Shown piece by piece: positions 23,337 through 30,901 of a DNA stretch of 33,082 nt. The DNA comes from Nanobdellota archaeon (GTDB lineage: Archaea; Nanobdellota; Nanobdellia; Parvarchaeales; Parvarchaeaceae): contig JAJZIX010000007.1 in the NCBI GenBank assembly GCA_021810345.1, positions 1-33,082 of the forward strand. Direction: 5' to 3'. Position numbers and translations under genes: made by a program. How positions within the stretch are numbered: position 1 is the first letter of the stretch; every line of letters begins with the position of its first letter. Below the pieces are notes generated by a model. That model worked only from the letters and a program-made list of their open reading frames with translations. It did not search any database and was not told the origin of the DNA.

Positions 23337-24047
23337 ATGGCAAAAATTGAGGCTAAAGACCTGGTGAAAAGGTACAAGAATGCAGTTGCGCTTGACGGCG
23401 TGTCTTTTGCGTTTGACAAAAAGGGCGCAATAGGGTATCTGGGCCCGAACGGTGCTGGTAAGACCACAACATTCAAGATTTTGACAGGATTGATAAGGCC
23501 GACTTCAGGTTCAGCGGAGATAAACGGCCTCGATGTATCAAAACACATAAAAGAAGCACTTTTGGATGTTGGAGCGGTTATAGAATCTCCAGAGCCGGAC
23601 AAGCAGCAGACCGTCAATGAAGCCTTGCATATGGCAGGGGAGTTCCGCGGAATGTCGAATGAGAGCATAAACTCCCAGATATCAAAGTACAACAAGCTTT
23701 TGGAGCTTCCGCCCTTAGATGCAAGGAATGGCAGGCTTTCAAAGGGGCAGAGGCAAAGAGTTTCATTGGTTGCAGCATTGCTTTCGGAACCTAGCGTGCT
23801 AATCCTTGATGAGCCAACAAGCGGGCTGGATCCAATAGAGCGAGTCAAGCTGAAGAATATGTTCAAGCTACTGAAAAAAGACAGGCTAATCCTAATCAGC
23901 TCACATGTCACACAGGAGATACAAGAAGTGTGTGATTCGATACTGTTCATAAATAAAGGCAAAATTGTCGGGAGCGGCACTGTTCCTGCCCTGAAAAAGA
24001 AGTACAAGAGCCTGGAAAGAGCCTACGAGAAAATTATAGGGCACTAA
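23337..24047 (+). CDS. ABC transporter ATP-binding protein
   Basis: The 236 residues carry Walker A GPNGAGKTT (36-44), signature LSKGQRQ (134-140), Walker B VLILDEP (154-160) and the H-loop SSHV (H190). The stretch GAVIESPE after the first subdomain resembles BcrA/Nat-type exporters (GALIE.P). It powers the permease encoded just upstream, probably exporting a lipophilic compound or peptide. Its 3' end lies in a tandem repeat that also supplies the TATA box of the next gene. Confidence 0.95.
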   Translation: MAKIEAKDLVKRYKNAVALDGVSFAFDKKGAIGYLGPNGAGKTTTFKILTGLIRPTSGSAEINGLDVSKHIKEALLDVGAVIESPEPDKQQTVNEALHMAGEFRGMSNESINSQISKYNKLLELPPLDARNGRLSKGQRQRVSLVAALLSEPSVLILDEPTSGLDPIERVKLKNMFKLLKKDRLILISSHVTQEIQEVCDSILFINKGKIVGSGTVPALKKKYKSLERAYEKIIGH

Positions 24048-24068
24048 AAGAATTATAAGGGCACAAAG
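24032..24068 (+). repeat. Imperfect tandem duplication spanning an ABC gene end and the next promoter
   Basis: aattatagggcactaaaag (24032-24050) is followed at once by aattataagggcacaaag (24051-24068). The first copy contains the ABC ATPase stop; the second provides the TATA-like aattataagg of the ThyX-like gene. Confidence 0.7.
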
Positions 24069-24081
24069 TTATATCTTATCA

Positions 24082-25680
24082 ATGGAAGGCTTGGAGAGAG
24101 ATGACAAAGGCTTCATAAGAGTGTATTCGTTCCACGGGCTCGGCGCAATTTTCTACAGGACACTGCCTCCTTCAGAAAGCCTCGCTCTAGAGGATCTATC
24201 GATATCAAGCAGGCTTACGCCGAAAGAAGGACAAACAATATTTGAAAAGCTGATTTCCAAATCCGACAGCATAACAAAAAAGAACACAAACATTGAAGGT
24301 GGGCTTTTGGATTTAAACGATGCCAAAAAGATAAATCTATATTTCTCAGAACTGGAAAAGAGACTCGATGAGTCAACAAGGCCGGCTTTATACAATATAC
24401 AATCCGTTTTGGGCCACAGGAATATAGGCGAACAGTCGAACATGATGGTGTCCATGGCTTTACCAGAAATATCTGCGCTTTCGATACAGGATGAAGTCTT
24501 CATGGCTTCACAGGAGAGATCGACAAGGTATGTAGATTTCAGCGAGAACTACACCCCACAAGACTCATCAACACAGCTCAAGGCAGGTTACTCGATCCTT
24601 TCGCAGATTTATCAAACTGTGTTCAACCATATTAAGGAGTCAACCAGCCAGAAGTTCAAGCTTGAGAACATGCGGGGTCCGTCGGACGATGAGATAAAGG
24701 GCGTTATCACACCGACAGCACGTGACTCAGCAAGAAGTTTCGTTCCCCTAGGAGCGATGACCTCACTTGTTATATCAATAAACGCAAGAACGGCTGAAAA
24801 TATAAGCCGAAAGCTCCTGTCCAGCAGCAATTTATACAACAATGAAGTAGGGCAGCTGTTCTCGGCCGTAATAAAGGACAATGTCCCTTCACTGACCACT
24901 CATGCAGACCCGGGCCGCTACAATACCTTCATATACCCAGAGCGTGCAAAGTTCAGCTGGCTTTCAGCGAAAAGAAAGCCTACATTCTCTGGGCTGGAAA
25001 GCGTTCTGGTTGATTTGGGCGAGGGCTCTCAGACGGAGCAGCAGGCGTACATGTCAATATACACACAGATGCCTGAAGATTACAGGCTGAACACTGTCAA
25101 GCAGTCAGTCGATTCATACCTGAAGAACTTATCCTATAACAGGGAGGGAAAATACGACGATTTGAACGACAGCCTCCTGAGGTCAACTTTCCTTCAGTTT
25201 GAGATAACATGCTCTTTGGGTACAGCGCGCGACCTCTGGCGCCACAGGCTAGCAAGCAGAAACATCAACATTATCCCCAATACTTACATACTCCCAGATA
25301 CGGTGTATAGCGATAAGAGACTTTTGGATTATACCCAGACCGAGCTGGAGGACCTAGGTCAGGTCATAATGGATCTTTACGAGACTGAAAAAGGATCCGA
25401 AGCAGAGCTGCTCGTGCCTATGGCAACCCAATCCAAATTGAAAATGTCAATGAGCCTGGCAGAAGCCATATTTATAGCAGAGAACAGGAGCACCGCCGAG
25501 GCACACCCGGAGTACAGGAAGATTGCGTTTGGCATACATGAGAGCCTTAAAGATGTATATCCTCATTTAATAAATGATCTTAGGATATTTATGGGGAACG
25601 CTGGGCTCATGCAGCCCGGAGCCGGCTACTCCAGGGAAATCAAGCCGAAGACAAAAGATGTAAATGATACCTTGTTTTAA
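24082..25680 (+). CDS. Tandem ThyX-like (flavin-dependent thymidylate synthase superfamily) protein
   Basis: The 532 residues look like two ThyX-type domains. The first has PEISALSIQDEVFMASQERS ending STRYVDFS (S147-Y150), then DSARSFVPLGAMTSLVISIN with ARTAENISRKLLSS. The second has FEITCSLGTARDLWRHRLAS then RNINI (R387-H388-R389...S392...N394) and ENRSTAEAHPEYRKIAFGIH. ThyX needs the contiguous signature RHRxxSxNEQSxRY; here RHRxxSxN is only in the second half and ExSxRY only in the first. It may assemble one composite site, or have another activity. It is about twice the usual ThyX length. The TATA-like element is centred about 27 nt upstream. Confidence 0.72.
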   Translation: MEGLERDDKGFIRVYSFHGLGAIFYRTLPPSESLALEDLSISSRLTPKEGQTIFEKLISKSDSITKKNTNIEGGLLDLNDAKKINLYFSELEKRLDESTRPALYNIQSVLGHRNIGEQSNMMVSMALPEISALSIQDEVFMASQERSTRYVDFSENYTPQDSSTQLKAGYSILSQIYQTVFNHIKESTSQKFKLENMRGPSDDEIKGVITPTARDSARSFVPLGAMTSLVISINARTAENISRKLLSSSNLYNNEVGQLFSAVIKDNVPSLTTHADPGRYNTFIYPERAKFSWLSAKRKPTFSGLESVLVDLGEGSQTEQQAYMSIYTQMPEDYRLNTVKQSVDSYLKNLSYNREGKYDDLNDSLLRSTFLQFEITCSLGTARDLWRHRLASRNINIIPNTYILPDTVYSDKRLLDYTQTELEDLGQVIMDLYETEKGSEAELLVPMATQSKLKMSMSLAEAIFIAENRSTAEAHPEYRKIAFGIHESLKDVYPHLINDLRIFMGNAGLMQPGAGYSREIKPKTKDVNDTLF

Positions 25681-25789
25681 TCTGTCACACACCGCTGAAC
25701 AGGTAATAAAAGAGATCGGTTATTCTGATTATAAGAAACGGCTTTTGATTACTAGCTTAATTTTTCAAGATGGGGTCTAATCATATTGG

Positions 25790-25822
25790 AAGTGTTAGAT
25801 GTCCTTGGGAGTCTAAACACTT
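25790..25822. repeat. Inverted repeat / hairpin candidate in the 25.7-25.9 kb gap
   Basis: AAGTGTTAGA and TCTAAACACTT are complementary with one bulged base around a 12-nt spacer. It lies about 30 nt before the TATA-like ttatatac (25851-25858) of the next gene. No T-run follows, so a simple terminator is not evident. The rest of the 214-nt gap shows nothing else I can support. Confidence 0.4.
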
Positions 25823-25894
25823 ATCACTTTGTAGTCAGAAACGGAAAAGCTTATATACTACTTCATCTCTAAGCTTTACATATACGATTTGATT

Positions 25895-26428
25895 ATGGCA
25901 AACAAACAAGCAAAATTCGATTTGAGCGGTATTCTTGACCAGATAGCAGAGCCACTTACCCCAAGTGAGAAATGGGATTTGGAGGCAGGATTAACTAGCC
26001 TTATAAACAACACGGTCGGAAAACTAGAAGAATCTAGGAAACGGCAATACAGTCTAAATGAAGTTAGAACCAAAAAGGTGCCCTACCTTAATCTTCTTGT
26101 TAAGGACATAGAGTTAAGCCTTCTGAGTGCCTCGCAGTACGCAAATGAAGGTGAGAAGCAAGTTGATGCATTTAAATTTTATTTTAAGGAATTTGCAGGG
26201 TATAGATCTGTCACTGATACTGGTTGGAATTTATACCTCTCTCTTGAGGATATAGAGCGCGATGAAGTCATTGAAAAAGCATACGATAAAATAAAATCCG
26301 AATATGGGAACAAAATCGATGCTGAGTTATTTTCTAAACTTGTGCCTATCGTTAAAGATACAATAGAAAAGATCGGGCAATCTGAAACTAGAAGTTATCT
26401 TGAGAATATGGGCTTACTCGGGAACTAA
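25895..26428 (+). CDS. Unknown soluble helical protein
   Basis: The 177-residue protein (MANKQAKFDLSGILDQIAEP) is not recognised. It appears mostly helical, acidic and Lys/Glu-rich, without Cys or membrane span. The track's first codon is TTG (25889); the ATG at 25895 is preferred. The TATA-like ttatatac at 25851-25858 is 40 nt upstream, implying a leader of about 14 nt. Codon use is AT-rich compared with the ThyX-like gene before it. Confidence 0.65.
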   Translation: MANKQAKFDLSGILDQIAEPLTPSEKWDLEAGLTSLINNTVGKLEESRKRQYSLNEVRTKKVPYLNLLVKDIELSLLSASQYANEGEKQVDAFKFYFKEFAGYRSVTDTGWNLYLSLEDIERDEVIEKAYDKIKSEYGNKIDAELFSKLVPIVKDTIEKIGQSETRSYLENMGLLGN

Positions 26429-26449
26429 TAACGTGACCTGGTAATAAAC

Positions 26450-26566
26450 ATGCAAAACCAAAAAATCAAGGACCGAAAAGGGATAAAAAATTCTAGCAAA
26501 GCCCTTAAGAAAGCGTACATTTTTGGGTCTATTTTAAGGCTTAAATCCATATTAAAGGGGTACTGA
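26450..26566 (+). CDS. Possible 38-residue basic peptide
   Basis: This ORF is too short for the track: MQNQKIKDRKGIKNSSKALK continuing KAYIFGSILRLKSILKGY. It is strongly basic, with an amphipathic C-terminal half. It ends 5 nt before the nucleotidyltransferase ATG, and its TGA overlaps that gene's GAGGT ribosome-binding site, so it would be the first gene of the operon. The TATA-like actaataa is about 24 nt upstream, but weak. It could instead be leader sequence. Confidence 0.35.
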   Translation: MQNQKIKDRKGIKNSSKALKKAYIFGSILRLKSILKGY

Positions 26567-26571
26567 GGTTT

Positions 26572-27279
26572 ATGATAAGACAAGCCGTCATACTTGCGGG
26601 TGGCAAGGGCAAGAGAATGAGAAAAGGCACATCCGATCCAGAGCTTTTGTCGACCCCGAAGCAGCTGCTTAAGATTAATGGGGTTCCGATAATAGAGAAG
26701 CACGTTAAAGCGCTGTCCAAAGAAGGAATAGAGACAGTTATAGTGGCCAACAATGACAACAAAGCGGCCTTCCAGGAAGCCCTAAAAGGATACGATGTAA
26801 AATATGTGACGCAGGAAGAGCCATTAGGAACAGCGAATGCGCTTTACCGGGCAAAAGATTACATCAATAGCGATTCGTTCCTAGTCATTATGGGGGATGA
26901 TATAGCAGAGTACGACATCTCCAAAATAAAAACAATGGAAGATCCAACTGTTTTTGCCTATGAAGTCGATGACCTAAGCAGCTATGGTGCAGTGGTGACC
27001 GATGACAATGGTTTGGTCAAGGAAATCAAGGAGAAATCGGTAAAAGGAAGGGGCCTAGCAAACTCAGGAATCTATATAATGCCGATTGACTTTTTTGATG
27101 TTTATGGGAGTATACCGATCAATGAGGGCTCCGGCGAGTTTTACCTCACAGATGCCATAAAGATACTTAAAGACAGGGGCACAAGCTTCAATGTTGAGAA
27201 GCTGGATTTATGGATGGGTATAAACACCCCGGAGGAGCTCAAGGCCGCAAGGGAGAAGCTTGAAAATGAGACTCGATGA
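26572..27279 (+). CDS. Sugar-phosphate nucleotidyltransferase (GlmU N-domain / RmlA-like)
   Basis: The 235 residues form a single pyrophosphorylase domain. The signature GGKGKRMRKGT (10-20) is followed by PK (29-30), EEPLGTANAL for base and sugar recognition, GDD (108-110) for metal binding, and GEFYLTDAIKIL. No left-handed beta-helix acetyltransferase domain follows, unlike bifunctional GlmU. The overlapping downstream GNA1-like gene suggests that the product is UDP-GlcNAc or a related nucleotide sugar, used by the glycosyltransferases of the window. GAGGT lies 2 nt before the ATG, a close spacing. Confidence 0.87.
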   Translation: MIRQAVILAGGKGKRMRKGTSDPELLSTPKQLLKINGVPIIEKHVKALSKEGIETVIVANNDNKAAFQEALKGYDVKYVTQEEPLGTANALYRAKDYINSDSFLVIMGDDIAEYDISKIKTMEDPTVFAYEVDDLSSYGAVVTDDNGLVKEIKEKSVKGRGLANSGIYIMPIDFFDVYGSIPINEGSGEFYLTDAIKILKDRGTSFNVEKLDLWMGINTPEELKAAREKLENETR

Positions 27280-27736
27280 AATTATGGAGAAAAGCATAGT
27301 TGTGAGGAAGGCAGAAGAGAAGGACCTCCTGCCGCTTTTAAGTGTACTGCAGCAGCTCAAGCCGAAGAACAAGGATTATCCAATCGGAGACCTGGAAAAA
27401 TTAAGGGGCATACTCAGGGACATAAGCAATGATAAAAACTATTATCTTAAGGTTTGCGAGGTAGACGGCAAGATAGCCGGAACGGCGACACTGCTTGTGC
27501 AGATGAATCTGACGCATGGCGGGAAGCCTTATGGCCACATAGAAAACGTCGTGACGGATCAGGCCTACAGAGGTAAAGGTATAGGTGAGCTTCTTGTGGA
27601 GAATCTGATAACCGAGGCAAAAAACAGTGGATGCTATAAAGTGATATTAGACTGCTCAAAGGACATCACAGGATTCTACAGCAAGATGGGCTTTGAAGAG
27701 CGCGGGTCGGTAGAGATGAGGCTCAACCTAGTGTGA
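27266..27736 (+). CDS. GNAT acetyltransferase resembling glucosamine-6-phosphate N-acetyltransferase (GNA1)
   Basis: The 156 residues have the acetyl-CoA-binding Q/RxxGxG/A motif YRGKGIGELL (about 101-110). Family-level similarity to eukaryotic GNA1 is strong by eye: GTATLLVQ, then GHIENVVTDQAYRGKGIG and GCYKVILDCSKDITGFYSKMGF. GNA1 acetylates GlcN-6-P on the way to UDP-GlcNAc. It overlaps the nucleotidyltransferase gene, supporting a joint pathway. Possible starts are TTG 27260, ATG 27266 and ATG 27284; 27266 is chosen for GGGAG 10 nt upstream, with modest certainty. Confidence 0.8.
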   Translation: MRLDEIMEKSIVVRKAEEKDLLPLLSVLQQLKPKNKDYPIGDLEKLRGILRDISNDKNYYLKVCEVDGKIAGTATLLVQMNLTHGGKPYGHIENVVTDQAYRGKGIGELLVENLITEAKNSGCYKVILDCSKDITGFYSKMGFEERGSVEMRLNLV

Positions 27737-27772
27737 AGCAAGTTATTTAATCTAATATTCCGTATCAAACAT

Positions 27773-28120
27773 ATGAGAGCACAGGAATTGCCGGTTTCTG
27801 TTATCATCCTTATAATAATAGCAATAATAATCCTAGTGTTGGCGGTTTTCTTCATAATAATCCCAATATCGAAGGCACCAGTGCCCACCCCTTCTTCAAC
27901 AAATGTCTCTGGCTTTGAGTTTACTTGCTCCACAGCCTGCCAGCTGGCGTCGAGCGACATACCCTCACAAACTTCATTCTGCACCGATACTTTGTCTGGC
28001 ACTTCCTACCACTGTTATGATCAGTACTCAAACGGCCAGTACTTCTATGACAGTGGCCAGTGCTTTTATACCGCGAGCAATGGCAAGCAGATGGTGGCAA
28101 ATTCAATGACCTGTAAATAG
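27773..28120 (+). CDS. Small Cys-rich membrane-anchored or secreted protein
   Basis: The 115 residues start MRAQELPVSVIILIIIAIII, a basic residue and AQ before a long hydrophobic helix, reminiscent of archaeal pilin-like (class III) signal sequences, although the usual Glu is not in the standard place. The outer part is short and Ser/Thr-rich and has six Cys (FTC, TAC, SFC, YHC, GQC, MTC), enough for three disulfides. It may be a minor pilin-like or surface peptide. The TATA box ttatttaa (27743-27750) is centred 26.5 nt before the ATG. Nothing similar is seen elsewhere in the window. Confidence 0.65.
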   Translation: MRAQELPVSVIILIIIAIIILVLAVFFIIIPISKAPVPTPSSTNVSGFEFTCSTACQLASSDIPSQTSFCTDTLSGTSYHCYDQYSNGQYFYDSGQCFYTASNGKQMVANSMTCK

Positions 28121-28185
28121 GGTTTTAATCACTGTTGCCGATGCCACAGGCCATGCTAAAATTTACATAAATCTCATTACATTAT

Positions 28186-28207
28186 AATAGTAAAGTATTT
28201 ATATAGG
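28186..28207 (+). promoter_or_regulatory. Promoter block, copy 2 (22 bp identical to 5937-5958)
   Basis: Same 22 bp as at 5.9 kb, with TATA core tatttata. Here the downstream ATG is about 41 nt from the TATA centre, so the operon mRNA should have a leader of about 15 nt containing GAGGT. Confidence 0.65.
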
Positions 28208-28240
28208 TTATTATCATATTCAGAGTATAACTGAGGTAAT

Positions 28241-29089
28241 ATGGTTCACTTAAAAAGTATACAGGGGTGTGGGGTTTATTCGAATGGTTACTACAGAACA
28301 GGGTTTACTATAGCTAATACTACACCAACAGTAGATTACCAACAGGCCTCGCAGGATTCTGACCCGCAGTTGCAGGACTTCCTTTCTGCCATAAGCAGCC
28401 AGGAACAAGATGGAATAGGCGACATGTTCAGCAACAAGTACCTAGGTCAGCTCCAGTACACGGGCGCAGAGCCAGGTGTGGAGGTATTAGGTAAGATAAA
28501 CGAGCTGCAGGAGAAATACAAGCAAAATATGATGGAGCAGGATGCCGTCGAGTTTCCATCCAACCTTGCAGGTTTTGGTCTCCTAGATCATGTTTTGGTC
28601 CCATACTATGATGCAAATGGGCACTTAGTATACAATAATGGCCAGCCCACATACATGCTTAGGGGGCGCTATGGTTACAAGCTTCTCTCAAAGAAACCAC
28701 AATATCACAGCAAAATGTACCCTGTTGCACAAACCATTTGGCAAAATTCGATAAATGAGCGTATGCATCTTGGTAATTTTAAGAGGCATTTAATAAACAC
28801 GAAAATTTATTCTGACAGCCTAGAGATGCACATTTTCTCTCCTTACAGGCTTGCAGGGGGATATCCATCACCGCTTAGCTCGTGGGCAAAGTCGCATTTA
28901 GGTATGGGCTACTACCCGCTGCATTACATGGTCGGCACGCCGTTTGAAATCATAAAAGGCCTGGTGTTGGGTCCAAGGATTGACATTGTCACGAAGAAAC
29001 CAGTCACAATCAATGAGGCAAAGAAACTATTCTCTATACTATCAGCAGGCAACGCACAGGCAAGGCTGGAAGCTGAGGAGAACACCTAA
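28241..29089 (+). CDS. Unknown protein, first gene of a two-gene operon
   Basis: The 282-residue protein (MVHLKSIQGCGVYSNGYYRT) is not recognised. It has an acidic, Gln/Asp-rich region at about 30-100, then a Tyr/Gly/Pro-rich segment (VPYYDANGHLVYNNGQPTYM) and a His/Tyr-rich part (LGMGYYPLHYMVGTPFEIIK). It has no signal peptide or clear membrane span. GAGGT sits 3 nt before the ATG. The next gene begins 2 nt after its stop, so they should work together. The promoter is identical over 22 bp with that of the unknown gene at 5977. Confidence 0.65.
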   Translation: MVHLKSIQGCGVYSNGYYRTGFTIANTTPTVDYQQASQDSDPQLQDFLSAISSQEQDGIGDMFSNKYLGQLQYTGAEPGVEVLGKINELQEKYKQNMMEQDAVEFPSNLAGFGLLDHVLVPYYDANGHLVYNNGQPTYMLRGRYGYKLLSKKPQYHSKMYPVAQTIWQNSINERMHLGNFKRHLINTKIYSDSLEMHIFSPYRLAGGYPSPLSSWAKSHLGMGYYPLHYMVGTPFEIIKGLVLGPRIDIVTKKPVTINEAKKLFSILSAGNAQARLEAEENT

Positions 29090-29091
29090 AT

Positions 29092-29970
29092 ATGTTCGGA
29101 AAAGTAAAAAGCATGTTTGGAGAAGGGACTTCCTACGTCAAGAAGCAGGTTGACTCATATAAATCTGAGATCGAGCAGGGCAAAGACTGGGAAAATGCTC
29201 TTGTAACAGAGGGTTCTACGCTATGCAAGGTGGAGATAAGCCCAGTGGATAACTTCCCGCCACCCGAGCATATACTGGTCAAGAAGGGTACGCTTGAAAG
29301 CATCCTGGGTGTAGGCGCTTCAGGGTTCGTCGAAATGTTCGGACCCACGCAAGACAGCAAGGGCAAGCTGAGCGGATATTACCTTCAGGGTTCTTTCCCA
29401 ATGATAACAGCAAGCGAGGAGATCTCTAAAAAGCTAAGGGATGGTGTGGCTTACATAAGCAGGGCAAACGATCCGAAAAACACGGACCCAGCTCGTATGC
29501 CGCAGATGGGTCTGATAAATCCCGCTTATCTTACAAGGGAGAACAGCCTCAAGAAGAGCACGCTTTATATCAATGGGAATTATGAGGGCTACAGCAATGG
29601 AAAGCTTACACCTTTGAACTATAGTAGGGCCCAGGCAGTCAGGAATAACATCACAAAGGATATAGGGGTTGGAATGGTTGGCATGCTGCCAAAGGAATGG
29701 ACGGACAAAATAGCAGGATTGCTGTTTCCCGCGCCTAAAGTCGGTGACATCATCCCAGTGATAGCTTACCGCTCACCGGAAGCAGTAAAGAACCCAACGA
29801 AGGATAACACGATAACTTTCCCAGCGGTTGTTGCTGCCGGTATAAACAGGCTTCAGGTTCCAATGTCTGCTACCACTTACAAAGATTATAAGGGCAATCA
29901 GAGGAGCGGAATATCGAGCGTGTACGCCTTTGAAGCAATAATAGGACTGGACAAAAGATTTATGAGGTAA
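29092..29970 (+). CDS. Unknown protein, second gene of the operon
   Basis: The 292-residue protein (MFGKVKSMFGEGTSYVKKQV) is not recognised. An amphipathic basic N-terminal helix is followed by a probable beta-rich domain (STLCKVEISPVDNFPPPEHI, GVGASGFVEMFGP, YYLQGSFPMI) and a C-terminal half with VGDIIPVIAYRSPEAVKN. No catalytic motif or membrane span is evident. The start is 2 nt after the upstream stop. Its 3' end faces the next gene with a 4-nt gap. Confidence 0.65.
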   Translation: MFGKVKSMFGEGTSYVKKQVDSYKSEIEQGKDWENALVTEGSTLCKVEISPVDNFPPPEHILVKKGTLESILGVGASGFVEMFGPTQDSKGKLSGYYLQGSFPMITASEEISKKLRDGVAYISRANDPKNTDPARMPQMGLINPAYLTRENSLKKSTLYINGNYEGYSNGKLTPLNYSRAQAVRNNITKDIGVGMVGMLPKEWTDKIAGLLFPAPKVGDIIPVIAYRSPEAVKNPTKDNTITFPAVVAAGINRLQVPMSATTYKDYKGNQRSGISSVYAFEAIIGLDKRFMR

Positions 29971-29974
29971 AGGC

Positions 29975-30892
29975 TCAGACAAGCCTCATGTAATAGTATT
30001 TTTGCTGCGAAAACGATAAGCTTCTAAGAAACTCTCCATCTACCGGCGGATCGATTGAAGCCTGGTACCCTATCTTCCTATTAGCCTTTTGAACTGCCGT
30101 CCTTTTTTTGCTTGTACCGAGCGCAGAGAACAGCTCTTCCGTGCCAGGATCCCCGGCGACTATGTACTGGCACCCCATTCTCTCGGCAAAAAAGAAGGAT
30201 GCCGTAACAGCGAGCTTGAAAGCACCAGGATCCCTGTCAATCCAATCGGATATGTAGTGTTTGTAGTTCAACCCCTCAAAGTTGTCCATAAACAAGTACA
30301 CCTTACCGCTTTGGTCTACTCCGATAAAATCCCTGCCAAAAAGAAGATGCTCTTCTTCCCTCTTGACCGTGAATATGATGCTGCCGCCGTACTCATTTAT
30401 ATCCCTGGCGTAGTTTTTACTGTACCCGAATGCGTTTTGGGCATCCCAGCATATATTTACTCCCTGCGCCCATTCCTTAATCTTAAGGTAATCTTCCCCC
30501 TGGCGGTAGATTTCCATCCTGTACCGATCTGTTTTTGCCATAAGCAGGCCTATTGTCTGTTCTGTATTCTCCCCATTTGCGGAGTAATCAGGCCGTTCCT
30601 CTTTTTCATAATAAGTGTGTTTATCTATTATGTCAAGTATTGATTCAAGGTGCGAAATCTTTGCCTGTTTCTCCGGCTTGGTCATCTTTATTCGCCCTTT
30701 TAGGATGTCATCCAGCTCTATCATGGGATAATTAAGCATGAAATCTGCTGACCTCTTTATGTAAGCAGGATTGAAGTCGGTTTTGAAGCTGCTTGTCATC
30801 TCTTTGTGCTTTAGGGCGAAGTCGTCATGCCTGCTGCTTATCTCGCTCGGGTCATAAAACGGAAGAAGATTCTTCCGTGCATCCCTTTCCAT
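29975..30892 (-). CDS. Unknown protein with possible GNAT-like C-terminal half
   Basis: The 305-residue protein is not recognised. The N-terminal half is helical and charged (DILKGRIKMTKPEKQAKISH). The C-terminal half has strand-like YGGSIIFTVKREEEHLLFGR and VYLFMDNFEG, then a helix AVTASFFFAERMGCQYIVAG with LFSALG, an arrangement that recalls acyltransferase folds but lacks the acetyl-CoA loop. There is no membrane span. An inverted repeat at 30902-30918 lies 10 nt before the ATG, and the TATA-like element is about 38 nt upstream, implying a leader of about 12 nt. Confidence 0.65.
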   Translation of the reverse strand: MERDARKNLLPFYDPSEISSRHDDFALKHKEMTSSFKTDFNPAYIKRSADFMLNYPMIELDDILKGRIKMTKPEKQAKISHLESILDIIDKHTYYEKEERPDYSANGENTEQTIGLLMAKTDRYRMEIYRQGEDYLKIKEWAQGVNICWDAQNAFGYSKNYARDINEYGGSIIFTVKREEEHLLFGRDFIGVDQSGKVYLFMDNFEGLNYKHYISDWIDRDPGAFKLAVTASFFFAERMGCQYIVAGDPGTEELFSALGTSKKRTAVQKANRKIGYQASIDPPVDGEFLRSLSFSQQKYYYMRLV

Positions 30893-30901
30893 ATAAGTGG
30901 A

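Noticed and set aside
23285-24007. Minus-strand 240-aa ORF opposite the ABC ATPase
   Set aside because: The plus strand has every ABC motif in order; the minus ORF is a long shadow caused by codon composition.
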